Shown one piece after another: positions 25,916 to 34,729 of a DNA stretch of 64,000 bases. The translations under genes were made by a program, and so were the position numbers. This stretch comes from Parabacteroides bouchesdurhonensis (lineage in GTDB: Bacteria; Bacteroidota; Bacteroidia; Bacteroidales; Tannerellaceae). A model generated the notes under the pieces. It was not told the DNA's origin. It ran no database searches and was given only the letters and a program-made list of their open reading frames with translations. Positions within the stretch are counted from its first letter, which is position 1. Every line of letters begins with the position of its first letter. The stretch covers positions 1,594,961 through 1,658,960 of the forward strand of contig NZ_LT896588.1 in assembly GCF_900186615.1 (NCBI RefSeq). The letters are read 5' to 3'.

Positions 25916-26116
25916 ATGGCTGAAAAAAAAGAAACATATAATGAAGCGGTAGAAAAGCTTCGAAAAATTGTGGCCGATATTGAAAACGGAGAACTGGATG
26001 TGGATGTACTTTCCGAGAAAGTGAAGGAAGCCACCCGCTTGATAAAATTATGCAAAGAAAAATTGTATAAGGTAGACGAGGAAGTGAAAAAAGTTCTGGA
26101 TGAATTAGATGTATGA
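25916..26116 (+). CDS. xseB: Exodeoxyribonuclease VII small subunit
   Basis: The 66-residue helical protein (YNEAVEKLRKIVADIENGEL, then DVLSEKVKEATRLIKLCKEK) matches XseB over its full usual length. Several small subunits bind along the coiled coil of each XseA. The gene starts one base after the xseA stop and overlaps ispD by four bases (ATGA). Confidence 0.95.
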   Translation: MAEKKETYNEAVEKLRKIVADIENGELDVDVLSEKVKEATRLIKLCKEKLYKVDEEVKKVLDELDV

Positions 26117-26814
26117 AAAGATATGTGCTGATTGTTGCCGGAGGTAAAGGACTGCGTATGGGAGGCGATCTTCCCAAGCAATTTATACCAATAGAAGGAA
26201 AACCTATTCTGATGCATACATTGGAAGTGTTTCATCGTTGGGATAATTCCGCCCGTTTAGTGCTGGTTTTACCGGAAGATCATCAGCCTTATTGGAAGAT
26301 GTTGTGCCGGGAAATTGGTTGTTCGGTTCCGCATGTTATCGTTAATGGTGGAGATACGCGTTTTCAGTCTGTTCGGAACGGATTGGAATTTCTCTCGAAA
26401 GAAATGGAAATTTCTTCCGAGAGAAATAAAAAAGCCTTAGTGGCAGTGCACGATGGTGTTCGTCCGTTTGTTTCCAAAGAAGTGATAACTGCATGTTTTG
26501 AGAAAGCGGAACAAACCGGATGTGCTGTTCCGGTTGTAGCAATGATAGATTCTTTGCGTGAAATAGATGAAAATGGCAGTCATCCGGTAGACCGCAGTCA
26601 TTATTTAGCTGTCCAGACGCCACAGGTGTTTTGTTCGGATATTCTGTTGAGAGCCTATGAACAGCCTTTCTCCCCTTTGTTTACGGATGACGCTTCGGTG
26701 GTGGAAGCTATGGGTGAAATGATTCATACAGTATCGGGAAACCGTGAGAATATAAAAATAACAACCCCGTTTGATTTATTGATTGCACAAGCTCTTTTTA
26801 CGCAACATGTTTAA
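26113..26814 (+). CDS. ispD: 2-C-methyl-D-erythritol 4-phosphate cytidylyltransferase
   Basis: IspD transfers CMP to methylerythritol phosphate in the non-mevalonate isoprenoid pathway. The 233-residue protein has the nucleotide loop VAGGKGLRMGGDLPKQF (residues 8-24), VAVHDGVRPFVS with the metal-binding Asp, the substrate loop SHYLAVQTPQVF, and the C-terminal FTDDASVVEAMG and NIKITTPFDLLIA. It is complete and overlaps xseB by four bases; recG starts 12 nt later. Confidence 0.95.
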   Translation: MKRYVLIVAGGKGLRMGGDLPKQFIPIEGKPILMHTLEVFHRWDNSARLVLVLPEDHQPYWKMLCREIGCSVPHVIVNGGDTRFQSVRNGLEFLSKEMEISSERNKKALVAVHDGVRPFVSKEVITACFEKAEQTGCAVPVVAMIDSLREIDENGSHPVDRSHYLAVQTPQVFCSDILLRAYEQPFSPLFTDDASVVEAMGEMIHTVSGNRENIKITTPFDLLIAQALFTQHV

Positions 26815-26826
26815 TAGATAATTGCT

Positions 26827-28923
26827 ATGCTTGATCTCGATAAACGGTCTATAACTTATCTGCCGGGTGTAGGGCCCAAAAAGGCGGAAGTTTTGCAGAA
26901 GGAAGCCGGCATTGCTTCGTATGAAGATTTGCTGTTTTACTTCCCATATAAATACATTGACCGGAGCCGCTTTTATAAAGTAGCCGAGATAAACGGAGAT
27001 ATGCCTTATATTCAGTTGAGAGGGAAAATTTTATATTTTGACACTTTTGGTGAAGGTCGCAGTAAACGGTTGGTTGGGAAATTTACCGATGGAACCGGAA
27101 CGATAGACCTTGTATGGTTCAAGGGATTGAACTACATAACGGATAAAATAAAACCCGGTCTCGAATATATTGTATTTGGAAAGCCTTCTGAGTTTGGACA
27201 TATTTATAATATCCCTCATCCGGATATAGATCCGATAGATCAGGTAAACCAGGTTGCCGGCGGACTAACTCCGTTTTACAACACAACGGAGAAAATGAAG
27301 AAATCTTTTCTCAATTCGCGGGCCATTCAGAACTTACAATATTCGTTGCTTAATTGGTTGAACTGGGACTTACCGGAAACACTCTCACCCGATATACTGA
27401 AACGTATTAAAATGATGCCGTTAAAGGAGGCAATGCGTAATATTCACTTCCCTGAATCGGCAGAGAAACTGAAACAAGCGCAGTTGCGTTTAAAATTTGA
27501 AGAATTCTTTTTTATTCAATTAAATATACTCCGTACGGCAAATGTACGGAAGCTGAAACTGAAAGGAATTGTTTTCCCCACGGTAGGACACTATTTCAAT
27601 ACCTTCTATAAAGATTATTTACCGTTTGAATTGACCGGAGCTCAAAAACGAGTAGTACGTGAGATCCGTACGGATGTGGGGAGCGGCCGGCAAATGAATC
27701 GTTTGCTCCAGGGTGATGTAGGCAGTGGAAAAACGTTAGTAGGCTTATTGGCAATGCTTTTGGCTATTGATAATAATTGTCAGGCTTGCATGATGGCTCC
27801 GACAGAGATACTTGCTACGCAGCATTACGTTACTATTATGGAATTTCTGAAAGATTTAGATGTAAAGGTGGCGTTGTTAACAGGTTCTACCCGGAAGAAA
27901 GACAGGAATAAAATACTGCCGGCTATTGCTAACGGAGAAATACAGATTGTAATAGGTACACATGCTTTGATAGAGGAAACGGTTGTTTTTTCTTCTTTGG
28001 GATTGGCAATTATAGATGAGCAACATCGTTTCGGAGTGGCACAACGTTCACGGTTATGGACAAAAAACACAGTAGTGCCTCATGTTCTGGTGATGACGGC
28101 AACGCCCATACCAAGAACTTTGGCAATGACATTATACGGTGATTTGGATGTGTCGGTTATCGACGAATTGCCACCGGGTCGTAAACCGATAAAGACGGTT
28201 CATCGTTATGATAATAAAAAAGCGCAGCTTTATGAATTTCTTCGTAATCAGATAGAACTGGGGCGGCAGGTTTATGTGGTTTTTCCTCTTATAGAAGGCA
28301 GTGAAAAACTGGATTATAAGAACCTGGAAGATGGTTTCGAAACATTTAAAGAAGTGTTTCCCGAATATAAAGTCTGTATGGTGCATGGACGCATGAAGGC
28401 GGCAGATAAAGAGACGGAGATGCAGAAATTTGTTTCCGGTGAAGCTCAGATATTAATGGCAACTACAGTAATAGAGGTAGGAGTAAATGTTCCGAATGCC
28501 TCAGTTATGGTAATAGAAAGTGCCGAACGTTTTGGATTATCTCAATTACATCAGTTACGTGGTCGGGTAGGTCGTGGTGCTGAACAGTCCTATTGTATTT
28601 TAGTTTCTTCCTATAAATTAACGAATGAAACCCGTAAACGCCTGGAAATAATGGTAAATAGTAGTGATGGATTTGAAATAGCCGAAGCCGATTTAAAGCT
28701 TCGTGGTCATGGTGATTTGGAAGGGACGCGGCAAAGCGGAGAGGGTATTGATTTAAAGATTGCAGATCTGGCAGCCGATGGACAGATTCTTCAATATGCG
28801 CGAGATATAGCACTGGGTATATTGGACGAAGATCCTGAATTATTGTCCGATACACACCGGATATTGAACGAACGGCTTAAAATATTGTTTTCGCGTAAGA
28901 CAAATTGGGGTATGATTAGCTAA
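26827..28923 (+). CDS. recG: ATP-dependent DNA helicase RecG
   Basis: RecG reverses stalled replication forks and unwinds Holliday junctions. The 698-residue protein shows the N-terminal wedge/OB domain (ITYLPGVGPKKAEVLQKEAG; LRGKILYFDTFGEGRSKRL), Walker A GDVGSGKT near residue 297, the DEQHR box, motif TATPIPRTLAMTLYGDLD, and the helicase C-terminal half with QLRGRVGRG and the RecG-specific LRGHGDLEGTRQSG. Size and motif order are normal. It ends the operon; a 207-bp gap with no recognisable terminator follows, holding only a 12-bp palindrome (28932-28943). Confidence 0.97.
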   Translation: MLDLDKRSITYLPGVGPKKAEVLQKEAGIASYEDLLFYFPYKYIDRSRFYKVAEINGDMPYIQLRGKILYFDTFGEGRSKRLVGKFTDGTGTIDLVWFKGLNYITDKIKPGLEYIVFGKPSEFGHIYNIPHPDIDPIDQVNQVAGGLTPFYNTTEKMKKSFLNSRAIQNLQYSLLNWLNWDLPETLSPDILKRIKMMPLKEAMRNIHFPESAEKLKQAQLRLKFEEFFFIQLNILRTANVRKLKLKGIVFPTVGHYFNTFYKDYLPFELTGAQKRVVREIRTDVGSGRQMNRLLQGDVGSGKTLVGLLAMLLAIDNNCQACMMAPTEILATQHYVTIMEFLKDLDVKVALLTGSTRKKDRNKILPAIANGEIQIVIGTHALIEETVVFSSLGLAIIDEQHRFGVAQRSRLWTKNTVVPHVLVMTATPIPRTLAMTLYGDLDVSVIDELPPGRKPIKTVHRYDNKKAQLYEFLRNQIELGRQVYVVFPLIEGSEKLDYKNLEDGFETFKEVFPEYKVCMVHGRMKAADKETEMQKFVSGEAQILMATTVIEVGVNVPNASVMVIESAERFGLSQLHQLRGRVGRGAEQSYCILVSSYKLTNETRKRLEIMVNSSDGFEIAEADLKLRGHGDLEGTRQSGEGIDLKIADLAADGQILQYARDIALGILDEDPELLSDTHRILNERLKILFSRKTNWGMIS

Positions 28924-29130
28924 TATGCTGTAAAACATGTTTTGTTGTAAGTTGCTGTTGTACTGTTGTTTATTTCTTTGCTTTTATTTTAATTCACGGT
29001 CATTGCAGAAATTTTTCAGTATATGTTTTTGTCGGCTAATGTAATTTTACGAACTTTGACAGGTTGACTTTTAAATTTACTTGTTGAAAGTCTTTGATTT
29101 TCCTGAACTAAATATTGAAATCGTAGAAAA

Positions 29131-30369
29131 ATGAATATACAGGCATTTCTTATTGTATGTTGTTCCATGGTATTGGTCTCTGCTGCAAATGCGGAGAATC
29201 CCGCAAAGAAAGAGATACTTCCTAATACCACTAAACATACTAAGTTAATGGATGAACGAGTTTCCGAATTAATGGCAGATCGTGTTGGTTTTAAGAAAGA
29301 TATTGCATTGAAAGAACTCGCCGAACTAAATGAAAGAGTGGAATTAGCCCAAGAGAATTTGATGTTCCCCGCAGATGAATTATATGCTTCTAACTGGGAT
29401 ACCCGTTGGGTAAATCCTTTTCAGGCAGGAGAAAAGATTGAATTTCCGGACTCATGTGCAATAGATTGTACCACATTTACAATGCCGATTGATACAATGT
29501 TGCGCATTACTTCCAAATATGGACCTCGCCGTCGCCGTATGCATAAAGGAATAGACCTGAAAGTACAGATAGGAGATACTATTCGTGCGGCTTTTGATGG
29601 GAAGGTACGCATCCGTAATTTTGAGCGTCGCGGATATGGAAATTATTTGGTGGTACGTCACCCGAATGGACTGGAAACTATTTACGGTCATCTATCCAAG
29701 ATGCTTGTTAATGTAAATGATATTGTACGTGCAGGTGATCCAATTGCTTTGGGCGGAAATACAGGACGTTCTACCGGTTCACATCTTCACTTCGAAACCC
29801 GTTTTTTAGGGCAAGCTATCAATCCGGCAGAGATTATAGATTTTGAAAACGGTGTTCCGCATCAGGATACATACGTATTTCATAATGTAAAGATAAACGG
29901 ACGAAAGAGCAATATTTATACTTCGTCTAATAACCAGATGGTGTACCATCGTGTAAAATCGGGAGAAACATTGAGCAAAATTGCCAGACAATATGGGACG
30001 ACCGTCGGCGAACTTTGTCGCTTGAACGGCCTAAAGACTACATCCGTTCTTCGTTTAGGCCAATCTATCCGCTGTAGTGCGGATGGCAGTACGGCTGCTA
30101 CGAAGGGGAAAGACACGCAGGGGCCGACATCCGTGAAGAAGCGAACAAAGACAACTGTAGAAGTATCTGCAGCTGCCGTAGCTTCTCTTCCTGATAACGC
30201 AACAAACAACCAGCCGGACAAGGTCCCTGTCTATCATCGTATTAAATCAGGAGATACTTTGAGTGTTATTGCAAGGAAGTATGGAACAACCGTTTCCAAA
30301 CTATGTGAGTTAAATGGTATTGATAAGACAACGGTTTTAAAGTTGGGACGTTCGATACGCTGTTCATAA
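29131..30369 (+). CDS. Secreted M23 peptidase with two LysM domains
   Basis: The 412-residue protein probably cuts or remodels peptidoglycan, or activates amidases, in the periplasm. It has a signal peptide (LIVCCSMVLVSAANA), a helical stretch (residues ~40-85), and an M23 domain with the zinc ligands His138-x3-Asp142 (HKGID) and His220 in HLHFE, all intact. Two LysM repeats follow, residues ~270-315 and ~367-411 (YHRVKSGETLSKIARQYGTT; YHRIKSGDTLSVIARKYGTT), separated by a threonine/lysine-rich linker. Each repeat has a cysteine in LC-x-LNG and one in SIRC, which could form a disulphide. It is a single-gene unit with its own terminator. Confidence 0.94.
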   Translation: MNIQAFLIVCCSMVLVSAANAENPAKKEILPNTTKHTKLMDERVSELMADRVGFKKDIALKELAELNERVELAQENLMFPADELYASNWDTRWVNPFQAGEKIEFPDSCAIDCTTFTMPIDTMLRITSKYGPRRRRMHKGIDLKVQIGDTIRAAFDGKVRIRNFERRGYGNYLVVRHPNGLETIYGHLSKMLVNVNDIVRAGDPIALGGNTGRSTGSHLHFETRFLGQAINPAEIIDFENGVPHQDTYVFHNVKINGRKSNIYTSSNNQMVYHRVKSGETLSKIARQYGTTVGELCRLNGLKTTSVLRLGQSIRCSADGSTAATKGKDTQGPTSVKKRTKTTVEVSAAAVASLPDNATNNQPDKVPVYHRIKSGDTLSVIARKYGTTVSKLCELNGIDKTTVLKLGRSIRCS

Positions 30370-30395
30370 ATGAAAGTTTAAATAGAATTATAATG

Positions 30396-30429
30396 AAAAA
30401 AGGCACGAGATTATTCCCGTGCCTTTTTT
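30396..30429 (+). terminator. Terminator after the M23/LysM gene
   Basis: AAAAAAGGCACG (30396-30407) pairs with CGTGCCTTTTTT (30418-30429). Confidence 0.88.
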
Positions 30430-30434
30430 ATCAG

Positions 30435-30442
30435 TATCTTTG
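30435..30442 (+). promoter_or_regulatory. -7 element of the DUF1599-tpiA-folE operon
   Basis: TATCTTTG, directly after the terminator and 20 bases before the DUF1599 start codon. Confidence 0.6.
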
Positions 30443-30462
30443 TATTATAATTTAGTTAAGTT

Positions 30463-31008
30463 ATGCCAGATACGAAGCAACAATTCGACAAAGTAATATC
30501 CCTGTGCCGGGATTTATTCGAGAAGAAATTAAAAGATTATGGTCCTTCATGGCGTATTATGCGTCCGGAATCAGTAACAGACCAGATATTTATAAAAGCA
30601 AACCGTATCCGTTGTCTTGAAACAAAAGGGGAGAATATGGTGGATGAAGGTATTCGTCCGGAATTTATAGCTATCGTTAATTATGGCGTGATTGGATTAA
30701 TTCAGTTGGCTTTGGGATTTGCCGATACGACCGACATAACAAATGAAGAAGCTATACGTTTATATGATAAATACATTACGGCAACAAAGGAATTAATGTA
30801 TGCCAAGAATCATGATTACGATGAAGCCTGGCGCAGCATGCGTATCAGTTCATATACCGATTTGATTCTGATGAAGCTTTACCGGACGAAACAGATAGAA
30901 AGCCATAATGGTAAAACACTGGTATCGGAAGGAGTGGATGCCAACTACATGGATATGATTAATTATGCCTTGTTCGGGTTAATTAAACTGGAATTCAACG
31001 AAGAATAA
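30463..31008 (+). CDS. DUF1599 protein, internally duplicated
   Basis: The 181-residue protein consists of two copies of a ~65-residue helical unit: DYGPSWRIMRPESVTDQIFI (residues ~25-90) and DYDEAWRSMRISSYTDLILM (residues ~110-178), each ending in a NY-x2-x-GLI-x-L segment (NYGVIGLIQL; NYALFGLIKL). DUF1599 has been suggested to be linked to nucleotide modification, but its reaction is not established. It is soluble and leads an operon with a DoxX/MauE-like membrane protein (2 nt downstream), tpiA, a SPOR protein and folE. I would not assign a function. Confidence 0.85.
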   Translation: MPDTKQQFDKVISLCRDLFEKKLKDYGPSWRIMRPESVTDQIFIKANRIRCLETKGENMVDEGIRPEFIAIVNYGVIGLIQLALGFADTTDITNEEAIRLYDKYITATKELMYAKNHDYDEAWRSMRISSYTDLILMKLYRTKQIESHNGKTLVSEGVDANYMDMINYALFGLIKLEFNEE

Positions 31009-31010
31009 CG

Positions 31011-32300
31011 ATGAAAGGGAAGGAGACTGTTCTGAAAATTATTGCAGAATCTTGTCGTCTGCTGATTGGAGTGGTATTTATCTTCTCCGGTACAGTAAAG
31101 GCGATAGATCCGATGGGAGGAGCTATTAAAATTGGAGAATATCTTGCTTCTTTCGGGCTTGAAAAACTACAATCTTTCGACGTTCTTATTTCATTTAACC
31201 TTTCGGCTGCCGAGTTTACATTGGGCGTATGTATGTTGCTGGGCGTATATCGCCGTTATGCCTCATTCCTTACTCTGTTATTTATGGCGTTTATGACGCC
31301 ACTTACTTTGTATCTTGCCTTATTCAATCCGGTATCGGATTGCGGATGCTTTGGAGATGCCCTTGTAATAACAAATTGGGAAACATTCTATAAAAATATC
31401 GTTCTTCTGGCTGCGGCAATCTTTGTATTTATATACAACCAGAAGTTATTGCAGTGTTTTACATATAAAGTCTATTGGTTTGTTGCCCTGTTTGCTTATG
31501 CTTTTAATGTCGGCTTTGCCTATTACAATTATAACCATCTTCCTATATTGGATTTTCGCCCTTATAAAATTGGAGCTAATATTCCGGAACAAATGTCTAT
31601 CCCGGAAGGAGCGCCCGAAGACGAATATCGTTATTCCTTTGTTTATGAGAAAGACGGCGTAAAGAAAGAGTTTTCTTTGGAAGATGTTCCGGCAGGTGAC
31701 AGTACGTGGACTTTTGTAGATTCCAAAACAGAGCTGGTTAAACAAGGGTATGTTCCTCCGATAGCGGCATTTAATATCTACAACGATAAAGACGAAGACG
31801 TAACCGACGAGATATTACATAATCCGGACGGAGTATTATTGTTAATTGCTTCTAAACTGGAAAATGCCGATGATGAGCGGATTGACGAAATAAATAACGT
31901 CTACGATTATGCTGTAGAAAACAAGATACCTTTCTATTGCATTACCGGTTCTTCACCGGAAGAGATTATTAAGTGGAGTGACAATACAGGCGCCGAATAT
32001 CCATTTCTGATGGCAGACGAGGTATTATTAAAAACAATCATCCGGTCTAATCCCGGCCTTGTCTTTCTGAAAGACGGAACGATATTGGCCAAATGGCATT
32101 ATAATGATATTCCGAAAGAAGAAAATCTAAAGAATATTATAGACGGTTATCTGCAAGGAAACAAACCGAAAAATAAAGAAGATGGTTTGTTGGTAACCAA
32201 CCTATTAACTTTTACCGTACCTTTGTTGCTCGTTTGGATATATGACTTTCTGCGCAACCGCAGGAAGAAAAAGGTAAATAACGAGGCAAAAGAAAAATAA
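31011..32300 (+). CDS. DoxX/MauE-like membrane protein with thioredoxin-like C-terminal domain
   Basis: The 429-residue protein has four transmembrane helices in residues ~10-150 with the MauE-type pair Cys111/Cys113 in DCGCFGD, where the first helix carries FIFSGTVKAIDP. A soluble region follows with a thioredoxin-like section (IPFYCITGSSPEEIIKWSDN; NPGLVFLKDGTILAKW), then one more helix near residue 405 and a basic tail. The thioredoxin-like part has no CxxC pair, so it may bind rather than reduce substrates. Proteins of this kind are usually tied to envelope disulphide or quinone chemistry. It is tightly coupled to DUF1599 upstream and precedes tpiA by 33 nt. Confidence 0.82.
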   Translation: MKGKETVLKIIAESCRLLIGVVFIFSGTVKAIDPMGGAIKIGEYLASFGLEKLQSFDVLISFNLSAAEFTLGVCMLLGVYRRYASFLTLLFMAFMTPLTLYLALFNPVSDCGCFGDALVITNWETFYKNIVLLAAAIFVFIYNQKLLQCFTYKVYWFVALFAYAFNVGFAYYNYNHLPILDFRPYKIGANIPEQMSIPEGAPEDEYRYSFVYEKDGVKKEFSLEDVPAGDSTWTFVDSKTELVKQGYVPPIAAFNIYNDKDEDVTDEILHNPDGVLLLIASKLENADDERIDEINNVYDYAVENKIPFYCITGSSPEEIIKWSDNTGAEYPFLMADEVLLKTIIRSNPGLVFLKDGTILAKWHYNDIPKEENLKNIIDGYLQGNKPKNKEDGLLVTNLLTFTVPLLLVWIYDFLRNRRKKKVNNEAKEK

Positions 32301-32333
32301 GTTATTGTATTACATATTAAATAATTAAGAATT

Positions 32334-33095
32334 ATGAGAAAGAATATTGTTGCAGGAAACTGGAAGATGAATACTACTCTTCCCGAAGGTTTAGCTTTGG
32401 CTAAAGGTTTAAACGAAGCATTAAAAGGTAAGACTCCTAATTGCGATGTAATTATCGGTACTCCGTTTACTCATTTGGCAAGCGTTGCTGCCGCTATCGA
32501 TACCAACAAAATTGGCGTAGCTGCTGAAAACTGTGCAGATAAAGATAAAGGTGCATTTACCGGTGAAGTTTCTGCTGCTATGGTAGCTTCTACAGGTGCT
32601 AAATACGTTATATTGGGACACTCTGAAAGACGTGCTTATTACCACGAAACTCCGGAAATCTTGAAAACAAAAGTTGAATTGGCTTTGGCTAATGGCTTGA
32701 CTCCTATTTTCTGTATCGGAGAAGTATTGGAAGAAAGAGAAGCAGGAAAGCATTTCGAAGTAGTTGATGCTCAGATAAAGGGCTCTTTGTTTGATCTGTC
32801 TGCTGCAGATTTCGCAAAGATCGTTTTGGCTTATGAACCGGTTTGGGCTATCGGTACAGGTAAGACTGCTACTTCAGACCAGGCTGAAGAAATTCATGCT
32901 CATATCCGCGCAACATTAGCTGCTAAATATGGCGACGAAATTGCCAATAACTGTACAATCCTTTACGGCGGTAGCTGTAACGCAGGCAACGCGAAGGAAT
33001 TGTTCTCCAAACCAAACGTAGACGGAGGTTTGATAGGTGGTGCTTCTTTGGCTGTTGATAAATTCATGCCTATTATCGAAGCTTTTGATAAATAA
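32334..33095 (+). CDS. tpiA: Triosephosphate isomerase
   Basis: TpiA interconverts dihydroxyacetone phosphate and glyceraldehyde 3-phosphate in glycolysis. The 253-residue protein has the substrate Asn/Lys in AGNWKMN, catalytic His in ILGHSERR, catalytic Glu in [14 protein letters not shown] with the mobile lid, and the phosphate-binding ILYGGSC and GGLIGGASL. Length and motifs are standard. Codon choice looks more selective than in the flanking genes, as expected for an abundant enzyme. A GC-rich hairpin follows the stop. Confidence 0.97.
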   Translation: MRKNIVAGNWKMNTTLPEGLALAKGLNEALKGKTPNCDVIIGTPFTHLASVAAAIDTNKIGVAAENCADKDKGAFTGEVSAAMVASTGAKYVILGHSERRAYYHETPEILKTKVELALANGLTPIFCIGEVLEEREAGKHFEVVDAQIKGSLFDLSAADFAKIVLAYEPVWAIGTGKTATSDQAEEIHAHIRATLAAKYGDEIANNCTILYGGSCNAGNAKELFSKPNVDGGLIGGASLAVDKFMPIIEAFDK

Positions 33096-33111
33096 TATCA
33101 TATTCTCTATT

Positions 33112-33133
33112 TGGGCGGAGGTTACTCCGCCCA
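33112..33133 (+). terminator. GC-rich hairpin after tpiA
   Basis: TGGGCGGAG and CTCCGCCCA form a perfect 9-bp stem with a GTTA loop but no T run. It may stabilise tpiA mRNA or reduce read-through into the SPOR and folE genes rather than fully terminate. Confidence 0.6.
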
Positions 33134-33186
33134 TTCATAATAAAAATAAGGTCGGACAACGATCTCATGCCTACGATTATTCCAAC

Positions 33187-33687
33187 ATGAAACGTATATC
33201 TTGTATTATATTCCTTTTGTTTCTACTGATTAGCGGAGGCGGTATATCCGCCCAGATATCAAGTGAAAAGGTTACGACCATTTTCGATGATTTGCAAGAA
33301 CCCGGATTCAGAAAGGGGCAGGTCATTGTGAACCAGTCTTCTGCTATACGTAATTTGGTAGGGGCACGTATGTATGGCGAAAATGTTGAGAAGACGGACA
33401 CGGAAACTTTCTTGAAAGTACAAGGCTTCCGTACACAAGTATTCTCCGGAAATAATCAACGTAAATCTAAAGACGAAGCATTCCGGAAAGAAAAAGAAAT
33501 AAAAGAGATGTTTCCAGATGTACCTACTTATGTTACCTACACGGCACCTTTCTGGAAATTGCGTGTGGGCGACTTTCGTTCGCATGAAGAGGCTTATCAT
33601 ATGATGCGTCTTTTAATGGAAGCATTTCCTTCTTATGGCAAGGAAATGTATATTGTAAGAGAAGAAATAAAGATTCCGTTAAACTAA
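33187..33687 (+). CDS. Secreted SPOR-domain protein
   Basis: The 166-residue protein starts at ATG 33187, which opens a signal peptide (IIFLLFLLISGGGISA). A start at 33037 would run inside tpiA and is rejected. Residues ~85-160 form a SPOR domain (VQGFRTQVFSGNNQ, then FWKLRVGDFRSHEEAYHMMR), which binds denuded peptidoglycan glycan strands at division sites. It lies 91 nt after tpiA and 24 nt before folE. Confidence 0.87.
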   Translation: MKRISCIIFLLFLLISGGGISAQISSEKVTTIFDDLQEPGFRKGQVIVNQSSAIRNLVGARMYGENVEKTDTETFLKVQGFRTQVFSGNNQRKSKDEAFRKEKEIKEMFPDVPTYVTYTAPFWKLRVGDFRSHEEAYHMMRLLMEAFPSYGKEMYIVREEIKIPLN

Positions 33688-33711
33688 AGTGAAGCATAAC
33701 ACAAAGAAGAA

Positions 33712-34308
33712 ATGAGTTTAATAGTAGACGAAGAAGAGAAATTGCGTATACAAAACGAATTATCTGTTCATTACAAAGCAATACTTGAACTTCTTGGAGA
33801 AGATTCCGAACGTGAAGGTTTGTTGAAGACTCCGCATCGCGTAGCGAAAGCAATGCAGTTCTTAACCAAAGGCTATTCCGAAGATCCGGAAGAAGTACTT
33901 CGGTCGGCCATGTTTCAGGAAGAAGATTATAAACAAATGGTTATTGTTAAAGATATCGACTTCTTCTCTCTTTGCGAGCATCATATGCTTCCGTTCTTCG
34001 GGAAAGCCCATATCGCTTATATTCCCAAGAAATACATTACCGGCCTGAGTAAAATTCCTCGTGTAGTAGACATCTTTGCTCGTCGTTTACAGATACAAGA
34101 ACGTCTCACTATGCAGATTAAAGACTGTATCCAGCGAACACTGGATCCGTTAGGAGTAATGGTAGTTATCGAAGCGCAACACATGTGCATGCAAATGCGT
34201 GGCGTTGAAAAGCAAAACTCTCTGACGACAACTTCCGACTTTACAGGCTTCTTCCAGCAAGCTAAAACACGTGAAGAGTTTATGAACCTGATAAAACATC
34301 AACGCTAA
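33712..34308 (+). CDS. folE: GTP cyclohydrolase I
   Basis: FolE converts GTP to dihydroneopterin triphosphate, the first step of folate synthesis. The 198-residue protein has the zinc ligands Cys88 and His91 in [13 protein letters not shown] and Cys159 in HMCMQMRGV, plus [19 protein letters not shown]. It is complete and of standard length. It closes the DUF1599-tpiA operon and is followed by a terminator at 34346. Confidence 0.97.
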   Translation: MSLIVDEEEKLRIQNELSVHYKAILELLGEDSEREGLLKTPHRVAKAMQFLTKGYSEDPEEVLRSAMFQEEDYKQMVIVKDIDFFSLCEHHMLPFFGKAHIAYIPKKYITGLSKIPRVVDIFARRLQIQERLTMQIKDCIQRTLDPLGVMVVIEAQHMCMQMRGVEKQNSLTTTSDFTGFFQQAKTREEFMNLIKHQR

Positions 34309-34345
34309 GAGTTGCTTTTCTTTTTTACGACCAGTTTTTCCTTTC

Positions 34346-34384
34346 AGCCGTATTGCCGTTCGTCAGGCATTGCGGCTTTTTTTA
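34346..34384 (+). terminator. Terminator after folE
   Basis: AGCCG (34346-34350) pairs with CGGCT (34373-34377); TGCC (34354-34357) pairs with GGCA (34366-34369) after a small internal imperfection; a run of T follows. Confidence 0.85.
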
Positions 34385-34463
34385 TGCCCGCCGATCAGCA
34401 GGGCATTTAAGCAGCGGTTCATCTGTTTTTTAATGCTTCCTGATGATATTTTATTATCGTTTT

Positions 34464-34577
34464 CCCGACAAACTAATCGGATCACATTTGTGATCTATAT
34501 AAATCACAAGGGTGATCCAATCAAATCACGACTATGATCTATGTAAATCACAAATGTGATCCGGTTAGTTGTTCGGG
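34464..34577. repeat. 114-bp symmetric element: four 14-bp dyads with an exact 22-bp period
   Basis: Four units of the form ATCAC-N4-RTGAT begin at 34481, 34503, 34525 and 34547, exactly 22 bp apart, with 8-bp spacers of similar sequence (CTATATAA, CCAATCAA, CTATGTAA). Flanking arms CCCGACAAACTAATCGG (34464-34480) and CCGGTTAGTTGTTCGGG (34561-34577) are inverted repeats of each other with three mismatches. The whole element is symmetric about 34520/34521. It could be a multi-site operator, with sites about two helical turns apart on one face of DNA, a cruciform-forming element, or a small dispersed repeat. It lies 153 bp before the LytS-like kinase gene. Confidence 0.85.
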
Positions 34578-34729
34578 ATGAAAAGGCTACTTTCTCTGCT
34601 TCTTGCCTGCTATTAGTAATGAGAGTAATGATTATTCGTTTTAGTGCTTTCTTTTTTCGTTTTACTTATTAAAAAACAAGAAGTAGACGTTATTTTGTTT
34701 TTCTTTGTAAAAGAGAAAAACAGATAAAA

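Larger units (their letters stand above)
34309..34729. other. 421-bp gene-free gap
   Basis: The gap between folE and the first LytS-like kinase holds the folE terminator (34346-34384), a 114-bp symmetric repeat element (34464-34577), and an AT-rich stretch that should carry the kinase promoter. I see no convincing TAnnTTTG element before the kinase gene and no small open frame with a credible start. Confidence 0.8.

Noticed and set aside
28932-28943. Palindrome AAAACATGTTTT after recG
   Set aside because: Twelve AT-rich bases are expected by chance and there is no T run or other context.
33037-33186. Longer start for the SPOR protein
   Set aside because: It overlaps tpiA and the post-tpiA hairpin and adds no conserved sequence; the signal peptide begins at 33187.
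34481-34560. Classical CRP binding sites (TGTGA-N6-TCACA)
   Set aside because: The half-sites face the other way within each unit, and between units the spacing is ten bases rather than six.
34464-34577. CRISPR-like array
   Set aside because: The repeat units are palindromes of 14 bp with 8-bp related spacers, not 24-40 bp repeats with unrelated 30-bp spacers, and there are no cas genes.
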